DNA of 64,000 nucleotides from positions 42,652-106,651 of IMG/VR virus record IMGVR_UViG_3300025379_000005. One strand, written 5' to 3'. How positions within the stretch are numbered: position 1 is the stretch's first letter; the number at the start of each line of letters is the position of its first letter. The notes beneath the pieces were generated by a model. The model saw nothing but the letters and a program-made list of their open reading frames with translations. It was not told where the DNA came from and ran no database searches. Shown here piece after piece: positions 34,203-41,315 of this stretch. Both the position numbers and the translations under genes were made by a program. Origin of the DNA: a virus.

Positions 34203-34267
34203 TTTGAAAGCCCCTTAAGTTCCTTGCCTACAAAATAAACAACGGCACAGATGAATAGAAACTGCAT
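34199..34267 (-). CDS. Single-span membrane peptide, 22 aa
   Basis: MQFLFICAVVYFVGKELKGL preceded by AAGGAGTTGTT. One hydrophobic segment; stop overlaps the next GTG. Likely leader/membrane mini-protein. Confidence 0.45.
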   Translation of the reverse strand: MQFLFICAVVYFVGKELKGLSK

Positions 34268-34294
34268 AACAACTCCTTACTTGATTTATCAAGT

Positions 34295-34323
34295 ATTATA
34301 ATTACTTATGCAACAGAAATCAA
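34295..34323 (-). promoter_or_regulatory. Sigma70-type promoter on - strand, TTGATT-N17-TATAAT
   Basis: On the - strand TTGATT (34318-34323) and TATAAT (34295-34300) are 17 bases apart, 28 bp before the first start codon. Same consensus as the + strand promoters. Confidence 0.75.
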
Positions 34324-34351
34324 CCAGTACTAATAAAATAACTTGTATAAT

Positions 34352-34401
34352 GGCCAGTAATTTTTAGAACCTAAAAAAGGGTCTGGGGCCAGTAATTTTT
34401 T
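34352..34401. repeat. Short direct repeat GGCCAGTAATTTTT
   Basis: GGCCAGTAATTTTT at 34352-34365 and again from 34387, each followed by GAACC within two bases. Lies between a promoter and a terminator; meaning unknown. Confidence 0.6.
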
Positions 34402-34408
34402 GAACCCC

Positions 34409-34437
34409 AAAAAAAGGCCCTCCCCGAAGGGAGAGCC
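34409..34437 (-). terminator. Intrinsic terminator, - strand
   Basis: On the - strand GGCTCTCCC-TTCG-GGGAGGGCC (one G-U pair) is followed by seven T. It lies directly after the tRNA-like element and ends the main - strand transcript. Confidence 0.88.
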
Positions 34438-34440
34438 CAA

Positions 34441-34530
34441 TGGTGGATACGAGAGGGTTCGAACCTCTATACAATGTTAGTGGAGTCCTGTGTAAGGGAA
34501 TTGTGTTTTTCCAACTTAAACTACGTATCC
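34441..34530 (-). tRNA. tRNA-like gene A, CCA-encoded, abnormal anticodon arm
   Basis: Read on the - strand: acceptor stem GGATACG/CGTATCC (7 bp), T8A9, D-arm GTTT-loop-AAAC with AAGTTGGAA loop, T-arm AGAGG-TTCGAAC-CCTCT, discriminator A and encoded CCA. The region between D- and T-arms does not give a 5-bp stem with a 7-base anticodon loop; instead ACAAT pairs with ATTGT around 24 bases. Total 86 bases before CCA. I cannot assign an amino acid. It may be a degraded tRNA or a processing signal (RNase P site) at the end of the operon, just before the terminator. Confidence 0.6.
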
Positions 34531-34564
34531 TAGCAGGCAGTTTTAGACATACCCAGGTCTTATC

Positions 34565-34966
34565 TTACCACCAACTGTCGTAGTAGATTTCCATGTCTTG
34601 ACCGATTGCCTTCATGGCATCATCAATAAACTTAAGGTCATCATCTATATCCTCTGGTCTACTTTCACCAAAGAAAAAACCTGTTGTTACTGGTAGTTCT
34701 TTACTTACTACAATTTCTTTTAATCTCATCAAATCTTGAAACGATACTCTAACTGGTGTACAGTTAAAAGTACCTTCACCACCCTTACTTTCATACAATT
34801 CTTCCATCCAACCCTGAAGGTCTGGGTGCTTACGCCATTGAGCAATAATAAACATACTTTGTTCATGTTCCTCTTGCTTAACTTTCCCAGAATCATTCCA
34901 ATAAATGTAAGTATCTGTATTTTCTGGGTGTGGCATTACTGCAAATGCGTATTGGTCTAACCCCAT
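34565..34966 (-). CDS. Conserved phage 'MGLDQYA' family protein, 133 aa
   Basis: MGLDQYAFAVMPH...WRKHPDLQGWMEELYE is a conserved phage family sometimes mislabelled phosphoglycerate kinase; no kinase motif is present. Two halves: a beta-rich N-part and a C-part ending YYDSWW. Function unknown. AAAGGAG site in the upstream gene's end. Confidence 0.65.
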   Translation of the reverse strand: MGLDQYAFAVMPHPENTDTYIYWNDSGKVKQEEHEQSMFIIAQWRKHPDLQGWMEELYESKGGEGTFNCTPVRVSFQDLMRLKEIVVSKELPVTTGFFFGESRPEDIDDDLKFIDDAMKAIGQDMEIYYDSWW

Positions 34967-34968
34967 AC

Positions 34969-35133
34969 TTACTCCTTTGTATTATCTCTAATTGATGCTA
35001 CTATACGTAATGCTTCTGCAAACCCTTGAGCAAATCCATTCTCAAAATCATCTTGCCTTGCCATTGCTAACTTAGTGTGATGACGAGTTTCATTACTAAG
35101 ACGAAAGTATGCTTCATCTAACTTCTTACCCAT
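34969..35133 (-). CDS. Hypothetical protein, 54 aa
   Basis: MGKKLDEAYFRLSNETRHH, then FENGFAQGFAEALRIVAS, an amphipathic helix. Start overlaps the WhiB stop (TAATG). Confidence 0.55.
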   Translation of the reverse strand: MGKKLDEAYFRLSNETRHHTKLAMARQDDFENGFAQGFAEALRIVASIRDNTKE

Positions 35134-35432
35134 TACTGTTCTCCTTCTTTATTTAGATTATTAAGTGCCCAGGCAAGCCTTTCTTGCTCATCCATACCGC
35201 CCCACCAACCAACCTCCATGTTACGGATGGCTTCAAGACGGCATGTATTAAGAACAGGACAATCTGTGCAAATTCTAACAAGTTTTTCTCTTATTTTATT
35301 TCCTGGAAGTTCTGAACCATAGACAAAATCATTAACATCTTTATCTCTACAGTTAGCAAAATCAAACCAACCAGACCTTGCAGGCTTAATTTTATCTGCA
35401 ATTCTTTTTATCTTTACTTTACTGGTAGCCAA
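35133..35432 (-). CDS. WhiB-family Fe-S regulator (2)
   Basis: 99 aa, the canonical small WhiB: WFDFANCRDKDVNDF (first Cys), VRICTDCPVLNTCRLEAI (C-x2-C-x5-C), then VGWWGGMDEQERLAW. TTG start after AAAGGGA. Fe-S/NO-sensing DNA-binding partner of host sigma factors. A second WhiB on the opposite strand from the first. Confidence 0.92.
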   Translation of the reverse strand: MATSKVKIKRIADKIKPARSGWFDFANCRDKDVNDFVYGSELPGNKIREKLVRICTDCPVLNTCRLEAIRNMEVGWWGGMDEQERLAWALNNLNKEGEQ

Positions 35433-35433
35433 A

Positions 35434-36114
35434 CTATCCCTTTCCTACTTTTGGTTGACCAAGGTCTACTGAACTAGCACTTGAAACACCTGACTCGTAA
35501 CCTTGTCTGTCTTTCAAAGTTCTACTTGAAATTTTTATTCTATCAACAGATTCCCAAAATTCAAGTATTGAATGTTCTTTCTTTCTTAAAGCAAGAGCAA
35601 AATTGTCATTGCCATTAAAAATAGATTCTTGTTCAATTTGAAACTTTTTTGCTTCTCTTAATCTTTTACTTATTGTTGCTGCATACCCACCAAAAAAACT
35701 TTTCTTCCAAGAAGTTGTTGCTCCATTACTAGGTATATTCATTGCTGCCTTACTAAACATGTCTATAACCAAATAGTTATACATGACTAGAGTTAATTCT
35801 ATGTCACTTTCATAACCATAGATAATAGCATAGTTAGAACCTCTGAGTACACGACAAAAGTTTTGCCTAGCAATAGAACCAAGCAATACACTCTTATCAA
35901 TTACATAAGGCGGAACAATCTCAACCTTTCGGTTAGAAATTACTTCATCCTTACTCCTACCAAATAGATCTGTTTCTTCTACTTGATACTTTGTCATTAA
36001 CTCTTGAGCTTTTTGTTGAAAGGCTTTTGCTTCTTCAACATACATTGTGCTGTTTGCTTTCTGAAGTAAACCTTCAACTTTTCTGATTACATCTTTGAGT
36101 TTCTGGTTACCCAT
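35434..36114 (-). CDS. DUF2786-domain protein
   Basis: 226 aa. VIRKVEGLLQKANSTMYVEE and FQQKAQELMTKYQVEE are the DUF2786 N-terminal helices; the rest is helical with an Arg/Lys-rich middle (KRLREAKKF). The domain occurs in phage and actinobacterial proteins without known function. Start ATG 36114 has AAGGAG six bases upstream; a hammerhead ribozyme forms its 5' leader. Confidence 0.7.
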   Translation of the reverse strand: MGNQKLKDVIRKVEGLLQKANSTMYVEEAKAFQQKAQELMTKYQVEETDLFGRSKDEVISNRKVEIVPPYVIDKSVLLGSIARQNFCRVLRGSNYAIIYGYESDIELTLVMYNYLVIDMFSKAAMNIPSNGATTSWKKSFFGGYAATISKRLREAKKFQIEQESIFNGNDNFALALRKKEHSILEFWESVDRIKISSRTLKDRQGYESGVSSASSVDLGQPKVGKG

Positions 36115-36130
36115 CAATCTCCTTTCAACC

Positions 36131-36187
36131 TATCTCATCAGTATGAAGTTAGTTATTCTTCATAGACGCCCGAAGGCGTTTCGACTT
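36131..36187 (-). ncRNA. Type II hammerhead ribozyme 1
   Basis: On the - strand: AGUC-GAA, stem III ACGCC-UUCG-GGCGU, C17 cleavage site (GUC), stem I UAUGAAG/CUUCAUA with a 9-base loop, core CUGAUGA, then GAU closing the short open stem II. All invariant core bases (CUGANGA, GAA, A15.1-U16.1, NUH) are present. Predicted cut is between plus positions 36165 and 36164. The downstream product would start with stem I as a 5' hairpin 40-50 bases before the DUF2786 start codon. Confidence 0.9.
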
Positions 36188-36200
36188 ATTATAATTCCTA

Positions 36201-36389
36201 CTACCATCTACTATCTAATCTTGCCTCATAAGCAATCTCTGCACGTTCAATGTCATAATCGTCTACTTCATCATAGTCATCTGGTTCTGGATCTGGGTCA
36301 AGTTCATCATTTATTTCATCTGGATCATAATCTCTTTCATCATAACCACAAGAACCACCACAACCTGGCCAGTTACAACTAGCACACAT
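36201..36389 (-). CDS. Acidic Cys-rich protein, 62 aa
   Basis: MCASCNWPGCGGSCGYDERD with four Cys near the N-terminus, then a long Asp/Glu/Pro tract. AAAGGAGAAAGT precedes the ATG. Ends 14 bases before ribozyme 1. Confidence 0.6.
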   Translation of the reverse strand: MCASCNWPGCGGSCGYDERDYDPDEINDELDPDPEPDDYDEVDDYDIERAEIAYEARLDSRW

Positions 36390-36399
36390 ACTTTCTCCT

Positions 36400-36618
36400 T
36401 TACTTAAAAGTTATTTTGAACCTTAACTTAAATGGTTTTGATTTTTTTACTTTAGCAATTTTTGGTAACTTAACAATACTAGATGTACTTGGTACCTTAA
36501 ATGCTTTTGTAGCACTAGCACTTATTTGTTTCTTTCTAGTTGCACTCAAAGTTTTAGTTGCTGGTTTTCTACTAGGCTTTGGTGCAATCCTGTATGGCTT
36601 CTTATTTCTAGTTGCCAT
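36400..36618 (-). CDS. Strongly basic protein, 72 aa
   Basis: Lys/Arg/Ser/Thr/Pro-rich throughout (YRIAPKPSRKPATKTL; KLPKIAKVKKSKPF). GGAGAAGAATA site. Possibly nucleic-acid binding; pairs in position with the very acidic protein next to it. Confidence 0.55.
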   Translation of the reverse strand: MATRNKKPYRIAPKPSRKPATKTLSATRKKQISASATKAFKVPSTSSIVKLPKIAKVKKSKPFKLRFKITFK

Positions 36619-36824
36619 TATTCTTCTCCTATCATAGGTTGACCATATTCTTCTTCAAAGGCAAGTCTTACTAGTGGGTCATAACTAGCAATCTCTTTTT
36701 CTACTTCTGAAAACATATCTTGTACTGCTTCATCAAGGCAACATCTTAGATAGTTAACTTGTTCATCAGTCCAACCGATGACCATTTGTTCACTAATCCA
36801 ACCTTCCCAGACGTAATCATCCAT
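36618..36824 (-). CDS. Hypothetical acidic protein, 68 aa
   Basis: MDDYVWEGWISEQMVIGWTD then CCLDEAVQDMFSEVEKE. Overlaps both neighbours by one base. No motif. Confidence 0.55.
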   Translation of the reverse strand: MDDYVWEGWISEQMVIGWTDEQVNYLRCCLDEAVQDMFSEVEKEIASYDPLVRLAFEEEYGQPMIGEE

Positions 36825-37237
36825 TAGATGACAACTCCTGAATACTTAAATACGAACTCTTCGTAAGCAATAGGTTCTTGTGACCATTCCCAAACAACGT
36901 CTTCTGAATTGTAATTTTCCCAGTCAACATTGTCATAGTTAATTTGTTGAATACCAACAGTTTTATCTAAGTGGTTAACAACAACTAACTTCCAAGTATC
37001 ACCGTGAAGTTCAAAACCAATACCAAATCCAATATCACTTAAAACTTCATCTTTAATCATTTCACTAAAAATAATTCTATTTAGGTACTCTTTGTCATTC
37101 CATCTTCCCCGACCTCTATCTAATGCATCAGAGACATAATTTTCTAATGAAGTTGCACCCCAATGTGTATAGAAATACAAATTAGGACTTTCTGCATTAT
37201 CTGTACCAATAATTTTTACTTGACCACGGTCTCCCAT
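36824..37237 (-). CDS. Conserved phage 'MGDRGQV' family protein, 137 aa
   Basis: MGDRGQVKIIG...LYFYTHWGATSLENYVSDAL matches a widespread small phage protein family of unknown role; the N-terminal GDRGxVxI and YxHW are its hallmarks. GAGGAGG site. Its leader contains minihelix B. Confidence 0.65.
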   Translation of the reverse strand: MGDRGQVKIIGTDNAESPNLYFYTHWGATSLENYVSDALDRGRGRWNDKEYLNRIIFSEMIKDEVLSDIGFGIGFELHGDTWKLVVVNHLDKTVGIQQINYDNVDWENYNSEDVVWEWSQEPIAYEEFVFKYSGVVI

Positions 37238-37279
37238 GATACCTCCTCTTTTATTTATTTTAATGTCTCACGACATAGT

Positions 37280-37325
37280 ACCTAATTTAAGAATCGAACT
37301 TAAATTAAATCCACCAGGATTAGGT
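37280..37325 (-). ncRNA. tRNA-like minihelix B (acceptor stem plus T-arm only)
   Basis: - strand: ACCTAAT, 15-base linker CCTGGTGGATTTAAT, T-arm TTAAG-TTCGATT-CTTAA, then ATTAGGT. Acceptor pairing is 7/7, T-stem 5/5, T-loop is the consensus TTCRANN, and the T-stem abuts the acceptor as in tRNA. D- and anticodon arms are missing. 3' flank is A-CTA, no CCA, followed by hairpin ATGTC-GTGA-GACAT. Sits 10 bases after one stop and before the next ribosome-binding site. Confidence 0.82.
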
Positions 37326-37334
37326 TACTTACTT

Positions 37335-37490
37335 CTAATAAGATAATAATGGAAAACCAAAATAGTCATCCAGACCTTCTACTGTACCACATGGTGAGCA
37401 AATGTCAGTCTTATTATCAACTCTAGACAAGGCAGGGTGTCCTGTCCATTCTTCTTTACAACGAGGACATACAAATGTCTTTTTTGTCAT
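37335..37490 (-). CDS. Zinc-ribbon protein, 51 aa
   Basis: MTKKTFVCPRCKEEWTGHPA then DICSPCGTVEGLDDYF: two CxxC knuckles of a classic ribbon. AAAGGAG site. Stop is 9 bases before minihelix B. Confidence 0.65.
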   Translation of the reverse strand: MTKKTFVCPRCKEEWTGHPALSRVDNKTDICSPCGTVEGLDDYFGFPLLSY

Positions 37491-37499
37491 AACTCTCCT

Positions 37500-37637
37500 T
37501 TAGTTAAAACCAAATTCTTCAAATACTGCTGCTCTAGCATCACTAAGTTCTGTATTTAGTTCTTCAAGCAATGTATTACTAATACCATTGTCTGTACCAA
37601 ACCATTCTGTTAGTAATTCACGAGTTACCTCTTCCAT
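37500..37637 (-). CDS. Hypothetical acidic protein, 45 aa
   Basis: MEEVTRELLTEWFGTDNGIS then a helical end EEFGFN. Packed between genes; AGGAGTAATA site. Confidence 0.5.
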   Translation of the reverse strand: MEEVTRELLTEWFGTDNGISNTLLEELNTELSDARAAVFEEFGFN

Positions 37638-37645
37638 TATTACTC

Positions 37646-38008
37646 CTATGCTTTATTGTGCAACTCATTGTGAAAATGAGAAGCAGGAATTATTACCATG
37701 TCTAGGAATGACTGAGGAACTGAGGTACTGTAACCTTCACCATCTGCCATGCCTGTGATAACAACTGGACCAACAATGTATCCATTGTCTACTCCATGTT
37801 CTGCCTCCCAAAGTGCTTTAGCAAAGACATTTAATTCCATACCTAGAAGTAATCCTTCATCGTGGACCCAAAGGTCAAGGCCTAAGTTAGGAAGTGAGAT
37901 ACAATCAAATATTCCCCCAATTAGTTCTTTTAGTTTGTCTCCACATTCTTCAACTGGAAATTCAACAATATCCATCTTACCTTCTGGTGTTAGATGTACT
38001 GCTTTCAT
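37646..38008 (-). CDS. DUF3846-like protein, 120 aa
   Basis: MKAVHLTPEGKMDIVEF, LDLWVHDEGLLLGMELNVFA and NGYIVGPVVITGMADGEGY follow the DUF3846 layout (short strands, 'vdeeG...glp.N..A', 'G.vvi.g'). The family is common in actinobacteria and phages, function unknown. AAAGGAG site; minihelix C in its leader. Confidence 0.6.
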   Translation of the reverse strand: MKAVHLTPEGKMDIVEFPVEECGDKLKELIGGIFDCISLPNLGLDLWVHDEGLLLGMELNVFAKALWEAEHGVDNGYIVGPVVITGMADGEGYSTSVPQSFLDMVIIPASHFHNELHNKA

Positions 38009-38040
38009 ATTTTCTCCTTTGTTTTACCCTTAACGGGAGC

Positions 38041-38082
38041 ACCCCATACAAGAATCGAACTTGTAAGAACACCATGTGGGGT
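38041..38082 (-). ncRNA. tRNA-like minihelix C
   Basis: - strand: ACCCCAC, 11-base linker ATGGTGTTCTT, T-arm ACAAG-TTCGATT-CTTGT, then ATGGGGT. Acceptor pairs 6/7 (A-C mismatch next to the T-stem), T-stem 5/5. 3' flank is G-CTC, followed by a short CCC-GTTAA-GGG hairpin. Lies 6 bases after a stop codon and before an AAAGGAG site. Confidence 0.8.
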
Positions 38083-38088
38083 TACCTA

Positions 38089-38226
38089 CTAAAAACAAAT
38101 GTCACAAGTGCAATGTTCCTTGCCACCAGATTCACATCTTAACTTAGCAAAATGAGGAGGCATTAAAGTTTCTCCTTTTTCTTTGCAATCTTGACAATAC
38201 TTACAACCATCAATAAATACAGACAC
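38089..38226 (-). CDS. Small Cys-rich protein, 45 aa
   Basis: GTG start. MSVFIDGCKYCQDCKEKGET, then LRCESGGKEHCTCDICF: seven Cys, two probable zinc sites. Overlaps the upstream stop by one base. Confidence 0.6.
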   Translation of the reverse strand: MSVFIDGCKYCQDCKEKGETLMPPHFAKLRCESGGKEHCTCDICF

Positions 38227-38324
38227 TACTCAACCTCCTGAAGTGAATACTTTTCTTCACATTGTGAACACATCTCCATACCCTCATCTGTAATTTCACC
38301 ACATTCAAGGCATGACCAATTCAT
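38226..38324 (-). CDS. Zinc-ribbon mini-protein, 32 aa
   Basis: MNWSCLECGEITDEG then EMCSQCEEKYSLQEVE: two CxxC. AAGGAG site (TAAGGAGTTTTATT). Confidence 0.6.
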   Translation of the reverse strand: MNWSCLECGEITDEGMEMCSQCEEKYSLQEVE

Positions 38325-38335
38325 AATAAAACTCC

Positions 38336-38677
38336 TTACTTTTCTCTTAGTTCATTCAGATAATTTTCTGCTTGTGTAAATGACTCATCATCATGAACAC
38401 TAACAATTGCTTCTTGGAACTGCTCCATTGCAGACTCATCAGTAGAAATTATCGTTGCTATATCTTTGATTCTTTGCAGTGTTTCTGAATGACTACTAGC
38501 ATGCAAGTGATTAGTATCACCATATAGATGTTGCATCTCATGCCAAAGTACAGGCATTTGCTGCTCATCTGTAACAATAGCAACACCTTCTGCACCATGC
38601 TTCTCAGCAATGTGCCTTAAGACATCTGTATAACTTAGCATTTCATAAACCCCAGTATATACTTCTTTGTCTTGCAT
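38336..38677 (-). CDS. Hypothetical protein, 113 aa
   Basis: Start ATG 38677 (MQDKEVYTGVYEML) has AAGGAGAAGT upstream; the frame is open further upstream, but that part is ribozyme 2. VAIVTDEQQMPVLWHEMQHLYG contains an H-E-x-x-H, so a zincin-like metal site is possible. Function unknown. Confidence 0.6.
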   Translation of the reverse strand: MQDKEVYTGVYEMLSYTDVLRHIAEKHGAEGVAIVTDEQQMPVLWHEMQHLYGDTNHLHASSHSETLQRIKDIATIISTDESAMEQFQEAIVSVHDDESFTQAENYLNELREK

Positions 38678-38693
38678 ACTTCTCCTTATTGTC

Positions 38694-38748
38694 TGTCTCT
38701 TCAGATTGGGTAGACTATCTCCCAATGACCCCTCCCGGGGTTTCGACT
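38694..38748 (-). ncRNA. Type II hammerhead ribozyme 2
   Basis: - strand: AGUC-GAA, stem III ACCCC-GGGA-GGGGU, C17 (GUC), stem I AUUGGG/CCCAAU with a 10-base loop, core CUGAAGA, GAC closing stem II with GUC. All core bases are canonical; N7 is A. Predicted cut between plus 38727 and 38726. Stem II begins inside the UAG stop codon of the VWA gene. Stem sequences differ from ribozyme 1 while pairing is kept, which supports function. Confidence 0.92.
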
Positions 38749-40174
38749 AAAATCCTTTCCGTTCTTTAGACGCTTTTTCTATGTAACTACGTAGATGTGT
38801 TGGTTTAGAAACATACTTTTTCCTACGCAACATTTCAATAGCCTCTTCTACTTTGTATGCAGTTGTAATCTTGTGCTTAACTACAAGTCGAGCACAAAAC
38901 ATACTAATCTCTGAGTTACGGTTATCTTGTGAATTTGTAACTAAACCGTCACATACCCAAATGATTGGTTCTTTCCTAAGTCTACGCTTAATAGCATACT
39001 CAAGTGCAGGACCATCAACACCATTACCACCATTGTTGTATTGAACATCACTAAGTTTTTCTACTTGCTTACCTCTATCTGCTAGAATAAACAGATTGGG
39101 CTTCCCAGCAATACGACTGTTGTGACTGTAAGCCATAACAAGTGCACCAGGAGCAGCATCAAGAATACTTTGAATTTGCTCATTAGTTAATGACATTGAA
39201 CCACTAACGTCAATAAGTACAACACCACCTTGGATTGGCATTTTCTGACCAAAAATCCTACGATGTGGATCTGTAAGCAAACGCTCTGGATAACGAATGT
39301 CAACACCAAACGCACCACCACGATACTTCCGAAGAAGTGACTTGGGGACAGTTTTGGTTAGTTTGACTGTATTATCAATCTTAAGCGGAGCAAAACCGAT
39401 ATTTGTTGACTCATTTACATCTGGGCCTTTGCCTGAACTTTCTTCAATGTCACTTGGTGAAAGCATGTACTTTTCTACAAGGTGACCAACAATAAAAGTG
39501 TGGTGAAAAGCAAATGGCATTTTAATTTCAACAACTTGTTTTGGTAGTAGGTAACTACATGGATCTGTATCAACAAGAGATTTTAAGGATGTCCTTTCGG
39601 TTACATACTTAGTAACTTCATTGCTCATTTCCCTAAGCACTTTGGCCCATTCCTCATTGTTTCGGCGAACGCCTACCAATAAAGAATTGAATGCCTTAGT
39701 GCCTACAAGTGATAAACCATAACACACAAGAATGTTCCAAGCACTGCCTGTACCATCTTCTGCTAAACGCTCACCCAATGATTTTTCTGAACCAGTCTTG
39801 AGCATGTCAGTATTGAAACCAGCAAGTTTTGCAACATAATTGATTCTAAACTCCTCAGCAGCTTTTAACAAACCTGGCAAGAATTCCTTGCAAGCAAGTT
39901 CAAAAGTTTCTGGATTACTTAGACCAACACGAACACGAATGTTCTCTTTGTTACGATAGAACTTGGAGGCTTCGTCTCGTAGTACGGTAGTCCTAAACGT
40001 ATGAGTGGAGAAATCTGCAAGTGTACTCTCTGGTTGGAGAATTTCTTCGATTTCCCACTGCACACGCTTAGAACCATCAGTATCAGAGCGAAATGTTGTC
40101 AATGCCTCTGGAAGAGGAATAACAGCATCTGAACGCCTGAACGAGACTTTTGTATTAGTCTCTTTCTGCTTCAT
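38747..40174 (-). CDS. VWA-domain (CoxE-like) protein, partner of MoxR ATPase
   Basis: 475 aa, start ATG 40174 just after the MoxR stop. The VWA domain lies in the C-terminal half with an intact MIDAS: GGVVLIDVSGSMSLTNEQ (DxSGS), GGNGVDGPAL, and IWVCDGLVTNSQ (late Asp). The N-terminal 280 residues are helical. MoxR-VWA pairs act as metal-dependent remodelling machines; in phages the target is unknown. Its stop codon is part of ribozyme 2. Confidence 0.8.
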   Translation of the reverse strand: MKQKETNTKVSFRRSDAVIPLPEALTTFRSDTDGSKRVQWEIEEILQPESTLADFSTHTFRTTVLRDEASKFYRNKENIRVRVGLSNPETFELACKEFLPGLLKAAEEFRINYVAKLAGFNTDMLKTGSEKSLGERLAEDGTGSAWNILVCYGLSLVGTKAFNSLLVGVRRNNEEWAKVLREMSNEVTKYVTERTSLKSLVDTDPCSYLLPKQVVEIKMPFAFHHTFIVGHLVEKYMLSPSDIEESSGKGPDVNESTNIGFAPLKIDNTVKLTKTVPKSLLRKYRGGAFGVDIRYPERLLTDPHRRIFGQKMPIQGGVVLIDVSGSMSLTNEQIQSILDAAPGALVMAYSHNSRIAGKPNLFILADRGKQVEKLSDVQYNNGGNGVDGPALEYAIKRRLRKEPIIWVCDGLVTNSQDNRNSEISMFCARLVVKHKITTAYKVEEAIEMLRRKKYVSKPTHLRSYIEKASKERKGF

Positions 40175-40175
40175 A

Positions 40176-40913
40176 CTACAACTGACCAATTAGCAATGTG
40201 TCTTGAATTGACTCTGCAATACCCTTACCAAAAGCAAGTTCTGCTGCCTTAGCAACCTCAAACACTTTTGACAACTGGACATAAGCAAGGAAACCACGAA
40301 GCGATACACGGCGACCGTTACCACCACTGCACAATTCACGAGCAATACCACGCAAGTTCTCTGGCAATGAAAGTAGTGCGGAAGGGTGAGGCTCTGTAAT
40401 CTCAATCTTGACTGGAAAACGGTCAAACAATGCTGGGTCTAACTCTGTCAAGTCAACTAAGTTAGTGGTCATTACTACCTCAAAACCAGGTTGAGGCGTG
40501 ATACGCTCACCTGTTGGTAGAATGTGCTTAGCACTTCCATCAGTGTCGGTGTAAGCCAACAACAATGAAAGAACGTCACCACTAGCACGGTTAACCTCGT
40601 CAATAAGAAGACGGCGACCATAACGCCAAGCACGAGTACCTGGACCATCGTGGTATGTGTAAGTGCCTTGTTCATTTGGCATCCACATACCCTCAATTGC
40701 TGCTACAGTCATTTCTTCGTGACAGACAATGCGGTCAACCTCTACACCTTCTGAAAGGCCAAAGTTGAGTGCTGCATAGGACTTACCAATACCAGGTTCC
40801 CCTGAAAGAATGATACGTCCTACCTCAGAGGCCATAGCCCCTTGAGTGTCTTGCCAGCATTGTGGGACTGGAAGGCCCATGTGGACCTTCTCAATTTCTA
40901 TTGTTTGTGTCAT
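40176..40913 (-). CDS. MoxR-type AAA+ ATPase
   Basis: 245 aa. IILSGEPGIGKSYAALNFGL (Walker A), RRLLIDEVNRASGDVLSLLL (Walker B), FEVVMTTNLVDLTELDPALF (sensor 1) and FDRFPVKIEIT (Arg finger) are all present. Works with the VWA protein encoded directly downstream. Start follows GAAGGAGTCAGAG; leader contains ribozyme 4. Confidence 0.88.
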   Translation of the reverse strand: MTQTIEIEKVHMGLPVPQCWQDTQGAMASEVGRIILSGEPGIGKSYAALNFGLSEGVEVDRIVCHEEMTVAAIEGMWMPNEQGTYTYHDGPGTRAWRYGRRLLIDEVNRASGDVLSLLLAYTDTDGSAKHILPTGERITPQPGFEVVMTTNLVDLTELDPALFDRFPVKIEITEPHPSALLSLPENLRGIARELCSGGNGRRVSLRGFLAYVQLSKVFEVAKAAELAFGKGIAESIQDTLLIGQL

Positions 40914-40931
40914 CTCTGACTCCTTCTAGCC

Positions 40932-40986
40932 TGTCTCATCGGTGCAAGGCGGCCACCCCTTACAGACGCCCGAAGGCGTTTCGACT
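40932..40986 (-). ncRNA. Hammerhead ribozyme 4, core variant (CCGAUGA)
   Basis: - strand: AGUC-GAA, stem III ACGCC-UUCG-GGCGU, C17, stem I UGUAAGG/CCUUGCA (one U-G), then CCGAUGA instead of CUGANGA, GAC closing stem II. Architecture and stems match the other copies exactly, but the invariant U4 is C. It is either inactive/slow or a genuine core variant. Located between the stop of the small membrane protein and the MoxR ribosome-binding site. Confidence 0.75.
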
Positions 40987-40987
40987 A

Positions 40988-41221
40988 TTAGAATATCTTT
41001 AATTGCTTATTTGTCTTACGAGCATAAACTCTAGCAATAGCATTTGGAATAGTTGCAATCAACCACCAAAGAGCAACCCAAAGGTAATAACTCTTATGAT
41101 ACCAAAATGCTTTTCCTATAAAATACCAGAAAACCAAATTGGCTAATCCACTAGCTGTCAATGCTGAGACAATAATCCACTTTAGAAAAGACTCTAACAA
41201 ATCTTTTACTGTCCTATTCAT
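40988..41221 (-). CDS. Two-span membrane protein, 77 aa
   Basis: Hydrophobic segments WIIVSALTASGLANLVFWYF and YYLWVALWWLIATIPNAIA; basic tail ARKTNKQLKIF. Could be a holin given the nearby lysozyme-fold gene, but this is only position-based. GGAGAATA site. Confidence 0.6.
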   Translation of the reverse strand: MNRTVKDLLESFLKWIIVSALTASGLANLVFWYFIGKAFWYHKSYYLWVALWWLIATIPNAIARVYARKTNKQLKIF

Positions 41222-41315
41222 TATTCTCCTTATCGTACTGCCTAGATAATTTCCAGACTATAATCAATGAGACACCTAATGCCACTTGAAATACAGTCGT
41301 AATGAATCTGTCCAT
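41214..41315 (-). CDS. Single-span membrane peptide, 33 aa
   Basis: MDRFITTVFQVALGVSLIIV, then WKLSRQYDKENNE. AAAGGAGAAATA site. 3' end overlaps the two-span gene. Possible holin/antiholin-like partner. Confidence 0.55.
   Translation of the reverse strand: MDRFITTVFQVALGVSLIIVWKLSRQYDKENNE

Noticed and set aside
38678-38725. Upstream extension of the gene at 38336-38677
   Set aside because: The extra 16 codons would start at ATT and coincide with ribozyme 2; the ATG at 38677 has a good AAGGAG site.
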